Assembly (NCBI GenBank): GCA_037447605.1
Contig: CM074806.1
Span: forward strand, 4,398,645 to 4,462,644
From: Zygnema circumcarinatum
Taxonomy: Eukaryota; Streptophyta; Zygnematophyceae; Zygnematales; Zygnemataceae
Direction of reading: 5' to 3'
Length of the DNA: 64,000 nucleotides
Part shown: in pieces, positions 39,993 through 51,572 of the stretch
How positions within the stretch are numbered: the first letter of the stretch is position 1
How the letters are laid out: each line of letters begins with the position of its first letter
Position numbers and translations under genes: made by a program
Notes under the pieces: generated by a model
Seen by the model: the letters and a program-made list of their open reading frames with translations, nothing else
Databases searched by the model: none
What the model was told of the DNA's origin: nothing

Positions 39993-40388
39993 GCACGAGC
40001 TTGACCTCACTCTAAAATCATCCGCCATATCTCTAATCTGAGCCCTCTCCTGCCCTGCTGTCCTGCTGAAATCAGAAAGACATTACAGTGCTGTAACCGA
40101 GACAATCCAATACACTCCTTTGCGGTGTATTGTCGGCATTATTTAATGCATTATCACATTTGGCGTTCCGATGGTGATATTAATGCACATTTCTCGCCCA
40201 TTACCACCAATTGAACTCTCATCATTACTATCAAGAGGGGAAGAAAGAGGCGCACTGAGCGACGCGAGGCTGCAGAACTGCAACAGCGCCGGTTTACTGT
40301 TATGTACATCCTTACCGCAAAGCCCAAAAAGTGCGACCTTCAACAGGAATTTTGTAAAACACCCTACGAAGTCTCCCAATGAGTCTAT

Positions 40389-40417
40389 GACACGTGTCCA
40401 ATGAAACACGTTTCGAT
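40389..40417 (+). promoter_or_regulatory. G-box pair upstream of complete CRTISO
   Basis: One intact GACACGTGTC and one decayed core (ACACGTTTC), about 210 bp before the ATG, aligned with the pair upstream of copy A. A light-responsive role is inferred. Confidence 0.45.
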
Positions 40418-40619
40418 TGGTGATTCGAGGGTCGCTACTGGAATCTTTTTCAGAAAGTAGTTAAACGCTGATTTTGATTAGAACAGAACACGGAACCAAC
40501 TATGACTGAACGGACGAGCAAGGAACGCCTCTCCATCCCGCCGAGTCCATGTTGTCGCCCTCTCATGGGAGGCGCCACGTGGCGGCCTCTAGTGCAGCCT
40601 CCTCCGCAACAGGGCAGCT

Positions 40620-43600
40620 ATGGCTGCTGCTCTCTCTCTCCCCCTTCTCACTGCCCATTGTAATGCTGCCCTTAAACCTAACGTACTTCTCTCAGAGGGA
40701 ATCCGCCACCCTCACAAATCTCAAATTAGGGCTGGCTCTGAAAACCACCACTCGGCAGCAGTACGAATGCTTTCTGGGCGCACAATCGCTAGGAGCGCCA
40801 CACGGTGCAGACATAAGGCTTCCGTGGCGAGTTCTGATATTGCAAATTGGTCAGGGGAGGAGGATTCTATGTATGGAGAAGAAGTCGAGGGGTTTCAGAG
40901 CGCGGAGGGAGCGGCAGCGCTTAAGGAGTCGGTGCTGCCGGAAGAAGTGGATGTAGTGGTTGTAGGGGCCGGGCTTGGTGGTCTATGCTGCGCTGCTCTG
41001 CTCGCCAAGTATGGCCTCAGGTACGTGCCAGCATGCAAACGCGGAACGCATTGTTTAGGTTTGTATGGATTGCAGTCATGCGGTAATGCTGACGGTGTAC
41101 AAATACAGGTTCTCGGGTGCGGAGTTTCCTCTCTCTCTATGTCTCTCTTCACCTTCCTCTGACCCCCCTTCCTCTCCCTTTCGACTCTCCCAACTCTTCT
41201 CTTTCCCCTCTTTCCTTCTCTCCCTTTCTAACTTCCCCTCCCTCGACATATCCATCTCCCTCTCCCGCTCCCTCCCTTCCCTCTCCATCCCCTTCTCACT
41301 CCCTCTCCACGCCCAATTTTTTCTCCCCCTCCCCCTCGCTCCTCTTCTCTCCCCCTTCCCTCTCTACTCCCCCCTCCCCCTTCCCTTGCCCCTCCCCCTT
41401 TCTCCCATCCCCCCTCCCCGTTCCCCCTTCCCTTCCCCCTCCATCCTCCCCCTACTCCCCCTCCCCCTTCCCCCTCCATCCTCCCCCTACTCCCCCTCCC
41501 CCTTTCCCCTTCCCCACCCCCCTCAGCCCCCCCTCCCCCAGCCCTCTCCCCCCCCCTCCCTCAGCCCTCCCCCCTTCCCCCTCAGCCCTCCCCCCCCCTC
41601 CCCTCTCTCTCTCTCTCTCTCTCTCAATCTTTCGATTACCTGACGAAGGCAGAGGGAGGGGGGAGGGAGGATAGGGGTGCCGAGCAGTGTGGGGGTCTGC
41701 GAGAGTCACACGATCCCTGGAGGCGCCGCTCACTCCTTTGTTCGCCGCGGTTTCCACTTCGACTCCGGACCGTCCTTCCACGCCGGCTTGTCCTTGGACA
41801 AATCCCTTAACCCGTTGAAACAGGCAGGTTCCTGCATTCACTCTCACTCAAACTATTTCACTTCTTGCTGGTTGGTGTTGAAGGACATGTTCTGGTGACG
41901 AATGTCGTCCAATAGCAAAGGGTCGAAACGTTCAACTTTTTTGGTTATGATGAGTGTTTTTCGTTCTTGATCAGGTCCTCGATGTGTTGGGAGAGAAAGT
42001 GGAGTGTGTGACATATGACACATGGATAGGATACCTTCCGGAGGGCCGCTTCACATTTAAGGCGAATGCGGAAGCCTATCGAAGTGAGCTCGCAAGAGTA
42101 GCAGGGCAGGTGAGAGCAGAAAGCGCATTCACTTCAAGTTTTTCCTCCTTGTGAAGCTTTCCAATCTTCTTCATGTTTGGACCAATGACAGATAGCTCAC
42201 TTCACGAGGTGACTTTCTCGAGTGGAGTTGTTCCATGCTCCCGTTGTGACGCTGTAGTTCTATTACTGAAACATGCCAGGTGGCCCTCAAGGAGTGGATA
42301 GAGCTGGAAAAGCGAGTCGCCCCATTGGCTGCTGCAGCTGCTGCATTGCCGGCGAGTGCCCTTAGGAGTGACCCGGGTGTTGTGTTCACATTAGCAAGGT
42401 ATCTTCCCGGTCTTCTTCCCACACTTCCGTGGGCTCCATGGCTGCTGCGGCCCTTCTCCGTTGTTGTTAACGAGGTGAGTCCCTACATGGTGGTGGGCAT
42501 ATCTGTGAATTTAGACAAACCCCAAAAGAGATAAAGGTCAGGTGGAAAAGTATTCTGTGTCTGCAGTGATGCAGAGCTGATCTGCATCACTTTTCAGGCT
42601 CGCATCACATGTGGTTCAAGATAAATCGATGAAATCTCCTTGTTCGGCAGGTTGTGCAAAACACGTTTCTGCGGCGTCTTATCGATCTCGAGTGCTTTGT
42701 TCTTAGTGGCATGCTCGCTGACAGGTACGTTCAGATGCCTCTCTCCCTCATTCATAGATTCCCCTTCTCTCTCCCTCACACACATTTCCTCACGCACCCT
42801 CACTCTCTATCTGTGCCTCTATGTCGCTATTCTACATTGCTACTCTCTTTTGCCATTCCGTTCTTCAAAAACGTTAGGATCAATAGGACTGCACATTCAA
42901 ATACTGATAATGATTGATTGGTTCGTGCAATTCGATTGAATTTTGTGTTCACAATTCTTCCCCCACTACAGCACCATTACAGCAGAAATGGCGTTCATGT
43001 TTTTCGAAAGATCTCGCCCCGAAGGAACGATCGATTACCCTATGGGAGGAGGGGGGGCCATAGTTGATGCCCTTGTTCGAGGGTTAACTAAGCATGGAGG
43101 GAGACTGTTTCTGGGAACACATGTGAACGAGATTATGATCGAAGATGGGAAAGCATGCGGTGTGAAAGTAGGGTTAAAAAAAGGGAAAATGGAAAAAGTT
43201 ATTAGGGCGCGAAAAGCTGTTGTTTCAAATGCATCGATTTGGGATACAGCAAAACTGCTGCCGACGGAGTCAAAATTTCGACCCATCAAAGAGTATGAGA
43301 GCAGAGCAACATCGACAGGAGAAACCGGAAGCTTTCTACATCTGCATTTGGGAATAGATGCGACAGGTAGACCTTCCTTCTCTATGAGTCCATTAAACAC
43401 CCTTTCGAAGCCTTAGTTTCGCAAACCCTATTAGTCGATTGAAACTCCAAATTATCATTCTAACTATATGAAACCCTAATGGCATGCAGGATTGCCGGAA
43501 GACTTGGAGTGCCACCATCTCATAGTGAACGACTGGGAGATGGGAATTGAAGCGCCCCTTAATGTTATTATTGTCTCAATTCCGTCTGTCTTTGATCCCA

Positions 43601-44192
43601 GTCTCGCCCCCCCTGGCAAGCATACAGTGCACTGCTACACAGCCGGAAACGAACCCTACGATTTGTGGAAGGGAATGGATCGGATGAGCCCAGAATACGC
43701 CGCCTTGAAGAAAGAGCGAGCCGAGGTGGGCCCAAATCCACCCAAAAAAAAAATATTTTTAATTCCATTTGAAGTTATTACACTGCACTGCCCTCCCCCT
43801 CCCTCCCCTCTCTCTCCTCTATCATATGTAAACCATCTTCTCATATGCAATACACGTGTTGAGTTGTGCAGGCCTTGTGGCTTGCACTGGAGAGAGTGAT
43901 TCCTGACATCAGAGAGAGGACGGAGTTGGAGCTTATAGGAACACCTCTCACTCACGAGCGCTATGTTCGGAGGAATAGGGGCACTTATGGGCCGGCTGTG
44001 AAGGCAGGGGAAGGCTCATGGCCGGGCCCTAGAACGGAAGTTCCATGTTTACTATGTTGCGGGGATTCCACGATGCCTGGTATTGGGGTCCCGGCAGTGG
44101 CAGCTAGTGGGCTTATGGCAGCCAATGCCCTTCTTTCAGTTTGGGATCAGCTTGACATGTTGAACACAATCGAAGGAGTGGGGAAGGCATGA
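40620..44192 (+). CDS. CRTISO: Carotenoid isomerase (CRTISO type), complete copy B
   Basis: Eight exons, 40620-41020, 41688-41823, 41975-42109, 42280-42474, 42651-42724, 42972-43366, 43490-43725 and 43872-44192, join to 630 residues. CRTISO converts poly-cis tetra-cis-lycopene to all-trans lycopene in plastids, using FAD. The first ~110 residues are Ser/Ala/Arg-rich, as in a transit peptide. The dinucleotide fold starts at about 112 (VVVVGAGLGGLCCAAL). Then come ESHTIPGGAAHSF, VLDVLGEKVECVTYD, YLPEGRF, RPEGTIDYPMGGGGAIVDAL, and the C-terminal flavin motif GDSTMPGIGVPAVAASGLMA. Intron 2 uses a GC donor (CAG|GCAGGT), needed to read KQ-VLDVLGE as in the family. A CRTISO-like paralogous role cannot be excluded. 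It diverges from mTERF copy 4. Confidence 0.93.
41160..41630. repeat. C/T-rich tract in CRTISO-B intron 1
   Basis: Blocks of CCCCCTCCCCCTTCCC fill most of intron 1. The tract is the unbroken counterpart of the gapped one in copy A. Confidence 0.85.
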
Positions 44193-44480
44193 CGGAGGGG
44201 GGGTAATGCATCGTGAATTTGAAAAGTGGGTGACAAACTTCGAACTCTTCTTATTCACACTTCTTGGACCTGATGCAGCCGCTATAGATTATCGTTTGAT
44301 GTGCTAAGTTCTGGCAGATTTTATTTAAGTAACCCCTTATAGCTCCATCCAGTCAAAACGTCCGTCACTCAGACTTTGAGCATCTTATAAGCAATACGAT
44401 TGGCAGCATGGAAAGCATTTGTTACTTACAGCTTGTAACCAAGCCCAACACCTTCAAACGAGGGTTACTCAAAAGCGGCT

Positions 44481-45062
44481 TCAGTTTACGTTTTTTGCTT
44501 CCATGTTCGTTTGGACATAAGGAGAAATAATGTCTTTACAAACTTCAGGAGGGAATGCTTGTCTATTCTTCTGGGCACAAGGCATACAAAATCGCTTTGT
44601 ATAAAAGAGACTGCAAGAAGATGCAGGGCAGACTTGTTCCCCACACACACAGCAACGTCCTCCTAAAAAGAGAGCTCTTTCCCTTTCCGTGAAGGGGTCC
44701 CTGCAGACAAACGCATCCTCCAAGAACCTGTGCAGAGAGCATTGCAGAGCATCCGTGTCAATATTCTGCCGTCGTTTCAAGTCCCTGTTCGATTCTGCTG
44801 CTTGAATGAGTCATGAAAAGGAATCATGTTCAGCTTTTCTAGAAAGAGAACTCGTAGGGTTGAAATAACAGTTGGTCTGCTACCATGTACTGAAAACGTA
44901 GCAGAAGCATATGGCTTGGATCTCATCCAGGCTGCGGAGAAAAGCAGCACATGGTTGATTTTCTCTGACTTACACTATCTTTGGTGCATATGGCGGCTTG
45001 CGACCAAAGTAATCATAAGGCGCCTCTAGACCGCACTGAGAGCAATGGAAGTGGCCGCCCAT
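44481..45062 (-). CDS. Cysteine-rich DPF-motif protein (CDPF1-like)
   Basis: Two exons, 45062-44974 and 44727-44481, join in frame to 111 residues, the size of vertebrate CDPF1, a protein of unknown function. Recognised features are HFHCSQCGLEAPYDYFGRKP, the DPF motif in CRDPFTERE, and the Cys-rich CCVCGEQVCPASSCSLFYTK followed by RFCMPCAQKNRQAFP. The CxxC pairs suggest zinc binding. The frame stays open upstream of the chosen ATG to an acceptor near 45078, so a further 5' exon is possible. The gene converges on CRTISO-B, 288 bp away. Confidence 0.82.
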
Positions 45063-46232
45063 GCTGTGACCCTCACCTGTTGTACAACACAAAAATGGCA
45101 AAAACAAGAAAGTATTCAGAAAGTGAGGACTTTTATTTGCATGTAAAGACACGAGTTCGATGTAAGGATGAAAGGACAAAGGAAAAAGCACCTCTGTGTC
45201 TCATTACACAGTAGTAAAAGTGAATGAGGCGCGTTGAAGGTCTCAAACTTTAAGTATGTGACGGCTGGTGTTTGGAACTTCAGCCATTCCCGCAAAAATC
45301 GCCGCCGAATTCAAGTTAGCAAACGTGCTTTGCTTTCTTTAACGAAATTTAGATGTGATCAGTCTTTAAAAGTGACAGACTACATGAGTCGATTTAAGTG
45401 TTTCTTTTGTGAAGTAAATTGTCCTCTTAACGCATTAATTCATGCATGAGAGGCCAAGAAACCGCTTCCTGGTCGATTTAAAGGATTCTCCAACCAACAA
45501 GAGTATAAATAAAAAAAAATGATGGAGTAATTCAATAAGAAAAAGTGGAAAAGGGGGAAGCTGCAGACATTACCGGCGGCCAGAGATTAATGAGAAAAAA
45601 ATTGGAGCAGGCGGGAAATTGGGGTGCTATTTACTATCAGAATTGACCCCTAGACATTAGTTCCTTCCACGAATCCCTTCCTCCGATGTAGCTGAAAAGG
45701 TTACACCTTCGATTCTTGCGATGGGGAGGGGAAGATAGAGAGAGAGAGAGAGAGGGAGAGAGGGGGAGAGGGGGAGAGAGGTCGAGAGAGAGAGAGAAAG
45801 GGAGAGAGAGAGAATGTGATGAAGCCATGCGAGAAGAACTCTCCCCTCATCAATCTGCGCCTCTCCCTCGCTCTCTCATAGCCCCACACTCTCCGCTCGT
45901 GCTCACAGACAGCCATCATCAGTATCGCCATATCTCGATTCGATAATAACCCAATACGATATATATGCAATATATCCTTGTTCGATATTGATCAGTATTT
46001 GGCTGAAACTGTCGATATTTGCAGTGCAGGGCTGGGGCTGCTGCTCCCAGCAGGTGCAGATATCTCCCTCCTCGCTTAAAGCACAGCATGCAGTGCCTGC
46101 AGGAATGCGGCTGGATATTGCAGTGAAATATGAAAGAGAGTTTTGCACTGCGTTGCAGAATTGAGGACAGATTTTCCAATCGACTTTTCGTCCAGCAATG
46201 CTTGCTGGTGCTTGCATTAAAACAAAGGAAAT
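45063..46232. other. Divergent spacer between CDPF1-like and INTS7
   Basis: No exon recognised. A GA microsatellite lies at about 45735-45812 and a short AT-rich stretch at 45940-45990. Promoters of both flanking genes should lie here. Confidence 0.5.
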
Positions 46233-49200
46233 ATGAGTCGACAGGAGGGCCCTCACAAGGCCCTGGATGCGCAGCACACGCTTCAGGCTGCGCAGGGCAG
46301 CCAGGAAGCGTTTGAGGTCGCGGCTTGTGCAGCAGGAGGATGGAGTGTGGAGCTTGAAAGGGGGCTGCGCTCCAATAAACCAGGTGAAGGCTTGTGTAGT
46401 GCTTTTTTTTTTTTTTTGAGCATGTGTCTGAGTCATCCTGTAATTTGGCCCTGTTGCGGCATGTTCAACAAGTTAGGGAGTCATGAATCTCATAGACTAT
46501 AGCCAACTCTGTTCAACAATTAAGCTCACTTTGAGAATTTAGTAAGCAGGCATTGCAGTTCCTCCGGTGAACTTGGACCTGTAGCTTAAAATTGGCCCTA
46601 AATACTCATCCTAAATAATAATCCTGAATACCTAATCTTCTCGATAAGCGAGCCCTCTCGTTGACTTGTTACGCTATCCGCCCTTCATTGTTGGGTTGAA
46701 GGAGACTTTTTTTCTCTCAGTCATGCTGCTCGTACTTTCCGCATTTGATGATATTGCATTGTTTTCTCAAATCCGTTGTCCATGGCCTGAAAATGATGGA
46801 GATCCTCGTGCCTTGGAATTGCATTTTTAGGAGCTCAAATCGAAGCTATTTTTCGACTCGGTCCTCGACTTGCAAGATGGGGCCTTGAGCCGCCTTTATC
46901 TCCGGACCTCGCAAGTCTTGCAAATACAGAAGCAAGCTCCGACTTGGCCCTAGCCAATGCCCTCGTTCTTCGTCTTGTCGACACGTTTAGGACAGGCACA
47001 AACTCTATACGCCTTTGCATTCTCAAAACCTTTTTGCAACACCTTTACGCCCAACTATCGACCACAGACATGAAATATTTACGCGAATCAGCAGTTGATT
47101 CTGACAGATATGGGACTTGGTCTCAAGATTCTGTCATATATGAGGGTGAACTTGACAAAGGTGTGAGAGGAAGTATGAGGAGAAAAGGGGGCCTTCTGGA
47201 CCCTGGGAAGCTTCTGAACCCTAGCTTGGTTTTGAAGAGGGTTAAGGCTGTGCTTGTAAGCCCTGATTCGACTGCTCGAGCCCTCGCTTTTCGCATGATC
47301 GGATGTATGGCTCATCTAGCATCGGATGCCATCGACATCCATCGCCTTGTTATGGATGGCCTCAACTCTCCCCATACGCATGAGGTCAGTCTCAAATTGC
47401 ATTGTTCACTCGCTTTTCATTCTTTTAAATCTTCTTTCCACAACTGGAACAAAGAAAATAAAAAGTTCAAACTGTTTCCTTTTACTTTCAGGTGGAAGGT
47501 GCCTTTTTCGCGGCTTCTTTCCTGTCGCAAACCTCTCCCTCATTCGCAGATGCTCTTTTGGGAAAGCTTGAAACCTTTCTATTTCAGCGCCAAAAGCTGT
47601 GGCCCTATCGAGCCCGTGCCATTTGGCTCCTTCTGCACATGCATGGAGAGGCTTCTCGAGCTTGTGCAGCCCACCAAGTGAGTAAGTTCATTCGTTTGTG
47701 CCCTTAACAGCTCTCGCCCACTCTGTACAGTCCGCTCTAGGCTTAGGGCAAACTGCACATTGTTCCCTTTTTTTCTTTTCGAAAGTTTGATTTCCAATTC
47801 TATGTGTGCAGATTGGAGAGCTCCTTTTGAAGAAAGAGCCGGACTCTAACACTGCAACACTTGTGATCCAAACATTGACTGTTCTTGCCAAACGGTCACT
47901 TGTTACAATTCACAAACAGGTATCTCTCTCTCTCTCTCTCTCGTTTCCCTTCTCTCTTTCGTTGCCCTTCACACTCTCCCATTACCCTTCTCTCTCTCTC
48001 GTATGTACTGAAATTATTGTAGATTATCATTATTATTTTTTTCATCTCTAAGAGCTTTGTCTACTATTTCCTTCCTTTGTCTTCTTTCTTTTTTTGCTAT
48101 CCCAGCAATTTACTATTTCTCTCGCTGACTTCCTTATTAATGGTTTCCTTTCACCCCAGGCCCCTCTTTTACTCACTTTCATTGCGTCCGAATCTCGAAC
48201 TAGGGTTCGAGAAACAGCTCTAAAAGGCCTTCAATTCTTGGCTCCGTCAATACTTTGGATGGGAGAATTTCATCCTTATGATCTGAATCCTCTTGTTATT
48301 GTCGTATTATCGGATCCACCGGCAGACATTTTGAAGCTTTGTCTTGATATACTTTTCACTGTAAGGACATACCATTTTAAAACGAAACTTGTTTTACATC
48401 TTTAAAAACATTCAGGTCATTCAGGTCTCAGATTTCAGCCAAAATTGCCAGTCAACAAATATGATTAATATAAGCTTTCTTCTAATGCTGCATTCTCATT
48501 TCGAATGTCTCCTTCTTCAGCTCTCTCGCTCCGCAGTCATTTTGAATCGGCTGGCAACTATGTCGGAACTTCTCAGCTCCCTTGAAGGCCTATTGCTGCA
48601 TCCTGATTGGTCAGTAGCACTGCCAGCTGTCAAGTTGTTACTGCGTCTCTTGGAAATATGTGGAACCTCAAAACATGCAGACCAAGAAAAGAGTGGGAAG
48701 AAATTTCTTCTCTCAGATCAGCACAAGTGGGACGTTTCTTCATTAAGAGTCCCACTAGCTATGGACATAGACAACAATCCCCAAGTGCTGCAAGTGAAAG
48801 TGGAAAAGGGAGAGGGGGAGGGAGGTGTTGGTGGTGGGATGGAGGAGGGAGAGGCTGCAAATGAAGGGAGCGACCTGAAATTGGAAACAAGCAGGGAGGA
48901 TTTATCTGTGAGGATTGGGATGATATTATGTGAACGGCTGGTACAGTTTCTTCATAAAGCAGCCCAGAATTCACAAAGTGGAAAAGGAAATAGAAAAAAG
49001 GTACCGATGAATCCTTATGGTAGTGAAGATATTGGGTTGAGGAAAGATCGAGGTGATGGGCCAGAAAATGTGGAAATCAAGCAAGTTCTTTTTTTTCTAA
49101 GCCGTGTTGTGAGAGTGAGCTCAGATGTAGCAGACATAACAGCAGATTCTTTACTTAGTCATATGGAGTTTTTGGCCAATGAAGGGAGAGGAGTCGGAGA

Positions 49201-51572
49201 CGTAGTTGGGGATCAAAAGCAGCCAAAGGAAGAAAAGTTGGTAAAGGAAAATGCGGGAGTGACAGGAGGTGCAAATGCGAGTTTGAATGGCAGGAAAGGA
49301 GCGAGAGAGGGAGAGAGTTCAACAAGGGAAGAGAAGGAGAAAGGGAATGTATTGGGAGGCCTTTGCAAGGCTGCAGTCATGTGTGTGGAGATGGCTTCTG
49401 AAAAAAGTGAGCCACGCTTTAAAAACATAGTGGAAACTTTAGAAAAGTGGGATTTTTCCGGTGAAATTTTACTCAGCATACTTTCTTCACTGTATTCCTT
49501 TTTTGGAAACCTGAACAAGTCATTAAGCGAGGGGAAAATTTCTGGGCATTCTGGAAAGCTAGTGAGTGGAGGAGGAGGAGGAGGAGGGAGGAGAGAACAG
49601 TGGGAGGGAGGGGAAAGAGAGAGGAATAGCAACAACAAAAATTGGTTGGAGGAAAGAACAGCCATTCTATTGCATAAGCTGCTTGATTCGAATAAGTTTT
49701 GGCAGGCTTATAGAGCTGCTAGACTCGCTTCTATGAACGGAATTTGGAGCGGAGTAGCTGAAGTATATGGGCTTTTAGCCAAACAAGTGGAATCTGAGGC
49801 TGCAGGCCTTTGGCTGCAAGCCTTGAAATTAACAGCAGAAGTGGACAATATATTCAGTAGAGAAAGGCCGAATGCAAATCCTAAAGATGGGACACTGTTA
49901 GGTAGTAAACTTCCTAGAACGGACATCGAAACAGTCGACGGTGACGGAGTTTCAGAGATCCATGCACGTGAGCAGTTAAGAATGGCCATCGTGGGGCTCC
50001 ATGGTGCTGTGACTCAGTTAGCCGTAAACTGTAACGGTGGACAAGGAAATGTGGCATTCCAGCTGCATTTCTTAGAATTGAAATTACGGTTTTTTTCCTG
50101 TGTGAAACTGGCAACAGATATTGTAAATTCTGGAGGGCTGAAAGCTGGGAGTGATAGTGAGGGGAAATTCAGTCGACCCCATTTAGGAAAAGGGAAAATG
50201 GACGAGGAAAACGACAATCCCCCAATATACAGTAGATCGGCTTTAAGAAAGGGAGTGATAAGAGTGTGTATTGTACAGCTTAATCACTTAGCTTATGATT
50301 ATGAGATGGTAGCTGCTTCATATCTGGGCATGGATCGAGATAGTCGGAGGGATCTGCTGAGAAGAGCAGAAACTTGCCGATACTTGGCACGATATGCTGC
50401 AATTTTAACTGAAAATGTTGAAGATTTTGGAGAAGCGGCTGGCCCGTTGGTTGGAGAGAGGGAGAGGATGTTTGCGGGAGAAAGGGTGGGAGAGGGAGAG
50501 GAACAGGAGGGTGAGAGAGGCGGTATGAGATCGGGAGAAAGCAGAATGGATGGGAACGCTGGAGGGATGCAGGTAGAGGAGGAAAGGGGGAAACGAGAGG
50601 TGAGAGAGGAGGAGAGAGGCGAAGATATGAAGCTTAGGAAGTGTGGATATGAGTTGGAAGCGGTTGGATCTTTTCGAAAGAGGAGGAAGAGGAGTATTGC
50701 TATTGGAGAAGAGAGATATGGAAGTCTTTTAGGGTTTGTTGAGAACGCCATAGCTGCATCTGCTGCAAGTTCCCACCTCCCCCCTTTCTTCTTTGTGTGC
50801 CGGTAAGTTCGATCATATTGACATCATATTTACAATGTACTTAACTGCTGCATAGTCCTCTAAGGGACAAACTTATGCTGTTTCTTATTCTTCGTCTTAT
50901 TCTTAGTACCTTTCTTGCAGGCCCCGGCCTACCGTGAACCTAACTCTTGCTATTACTCGAGGAGCTACTGCCAACGAGTTTCGAGTTGCACCTGGAGAAG
51001 GCCTGCCGCTAAGTATTGGAGCCCAAATTCTAAACCCTCCCAAACCCACCTTGCATACAGGAGCCACTCTCTATGTAAGACTTTCCCTATACTCTCCGTC
51101 GGATGCTGCTGTAATGGCTGATCATGGAGCTCTCCTTCTTAGAACCTTCCACGAGTGGGAACAGGTCGGGTGGGATGCCGAGAATTTGGCTAAGGGGTCG
51201 GCGAAGGCTGCTAGTGAGAAAGAGGATGACCCCTCTCATACTGGAAGCGATGGTAATGTTGTAGGCAAGCGGCCGTTAGGAGCCCCAAGTTGTGAAGGAA
51301 AAGGAGGGAGGTCGAGGGAGGAGGAGCTTGAAGGAGCTCTCTTCAGTAATGAAAAGCGGAGGGGTGTTGCGGAGAGTGTTGTGAGGGCGCCTATGAGTGC
51401 CACGTGGCATGCTGTGGGCCACTGTGTGCTTGGAACAGAGGAGGTGGAGGAGGGCGTCTATCATGTGCTCTTCCAAGCGGTGCTTGTGCTCGGGGAGAGT
51501 GGGGGGAGGGAGCAGTGGTCAATTCCCATAAGCCAAAAGAGGGCTGTAGTCAAGTTGACCGTCGGGCGATGA
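46233..51572 (+). CDS. INTS7: Integrator complex subunit 7 (INTS7)
   Basis: Seven exons, 46233-46383, 46831-47384, 47492-47677, 47812-47919, 48160-48360, 48521-50802 and 50921-51572, join to 1377 residues, longer than human INTS7 (about 960) and nearer to plant homologs. Integrator is a nuclear RNA polymerase II complex for snRNA 3' end formation and transcription attenuation; INTS7 is a helical-repeat scaffold. Support: ELERGLRSNKPGAQIEAIFRL near residue 40 (like LDKGLRSGKLGEQCEAVVRF in animals), LCILKTFLQH, LAFRMIGCMAHLASDAIDIH, VEGAFFAASFLSQTS, ARAIWLLLHMHGEASR. The large exon 6 (760 codons) carries hydrophilic Glu/Gly/Arg-rich inserts (EKGEGEGGVGGGMEEGEA; a second near residues 1070-1150). 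The last exon is a beta-rich C-terminal domain. Confidence 0.85.
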
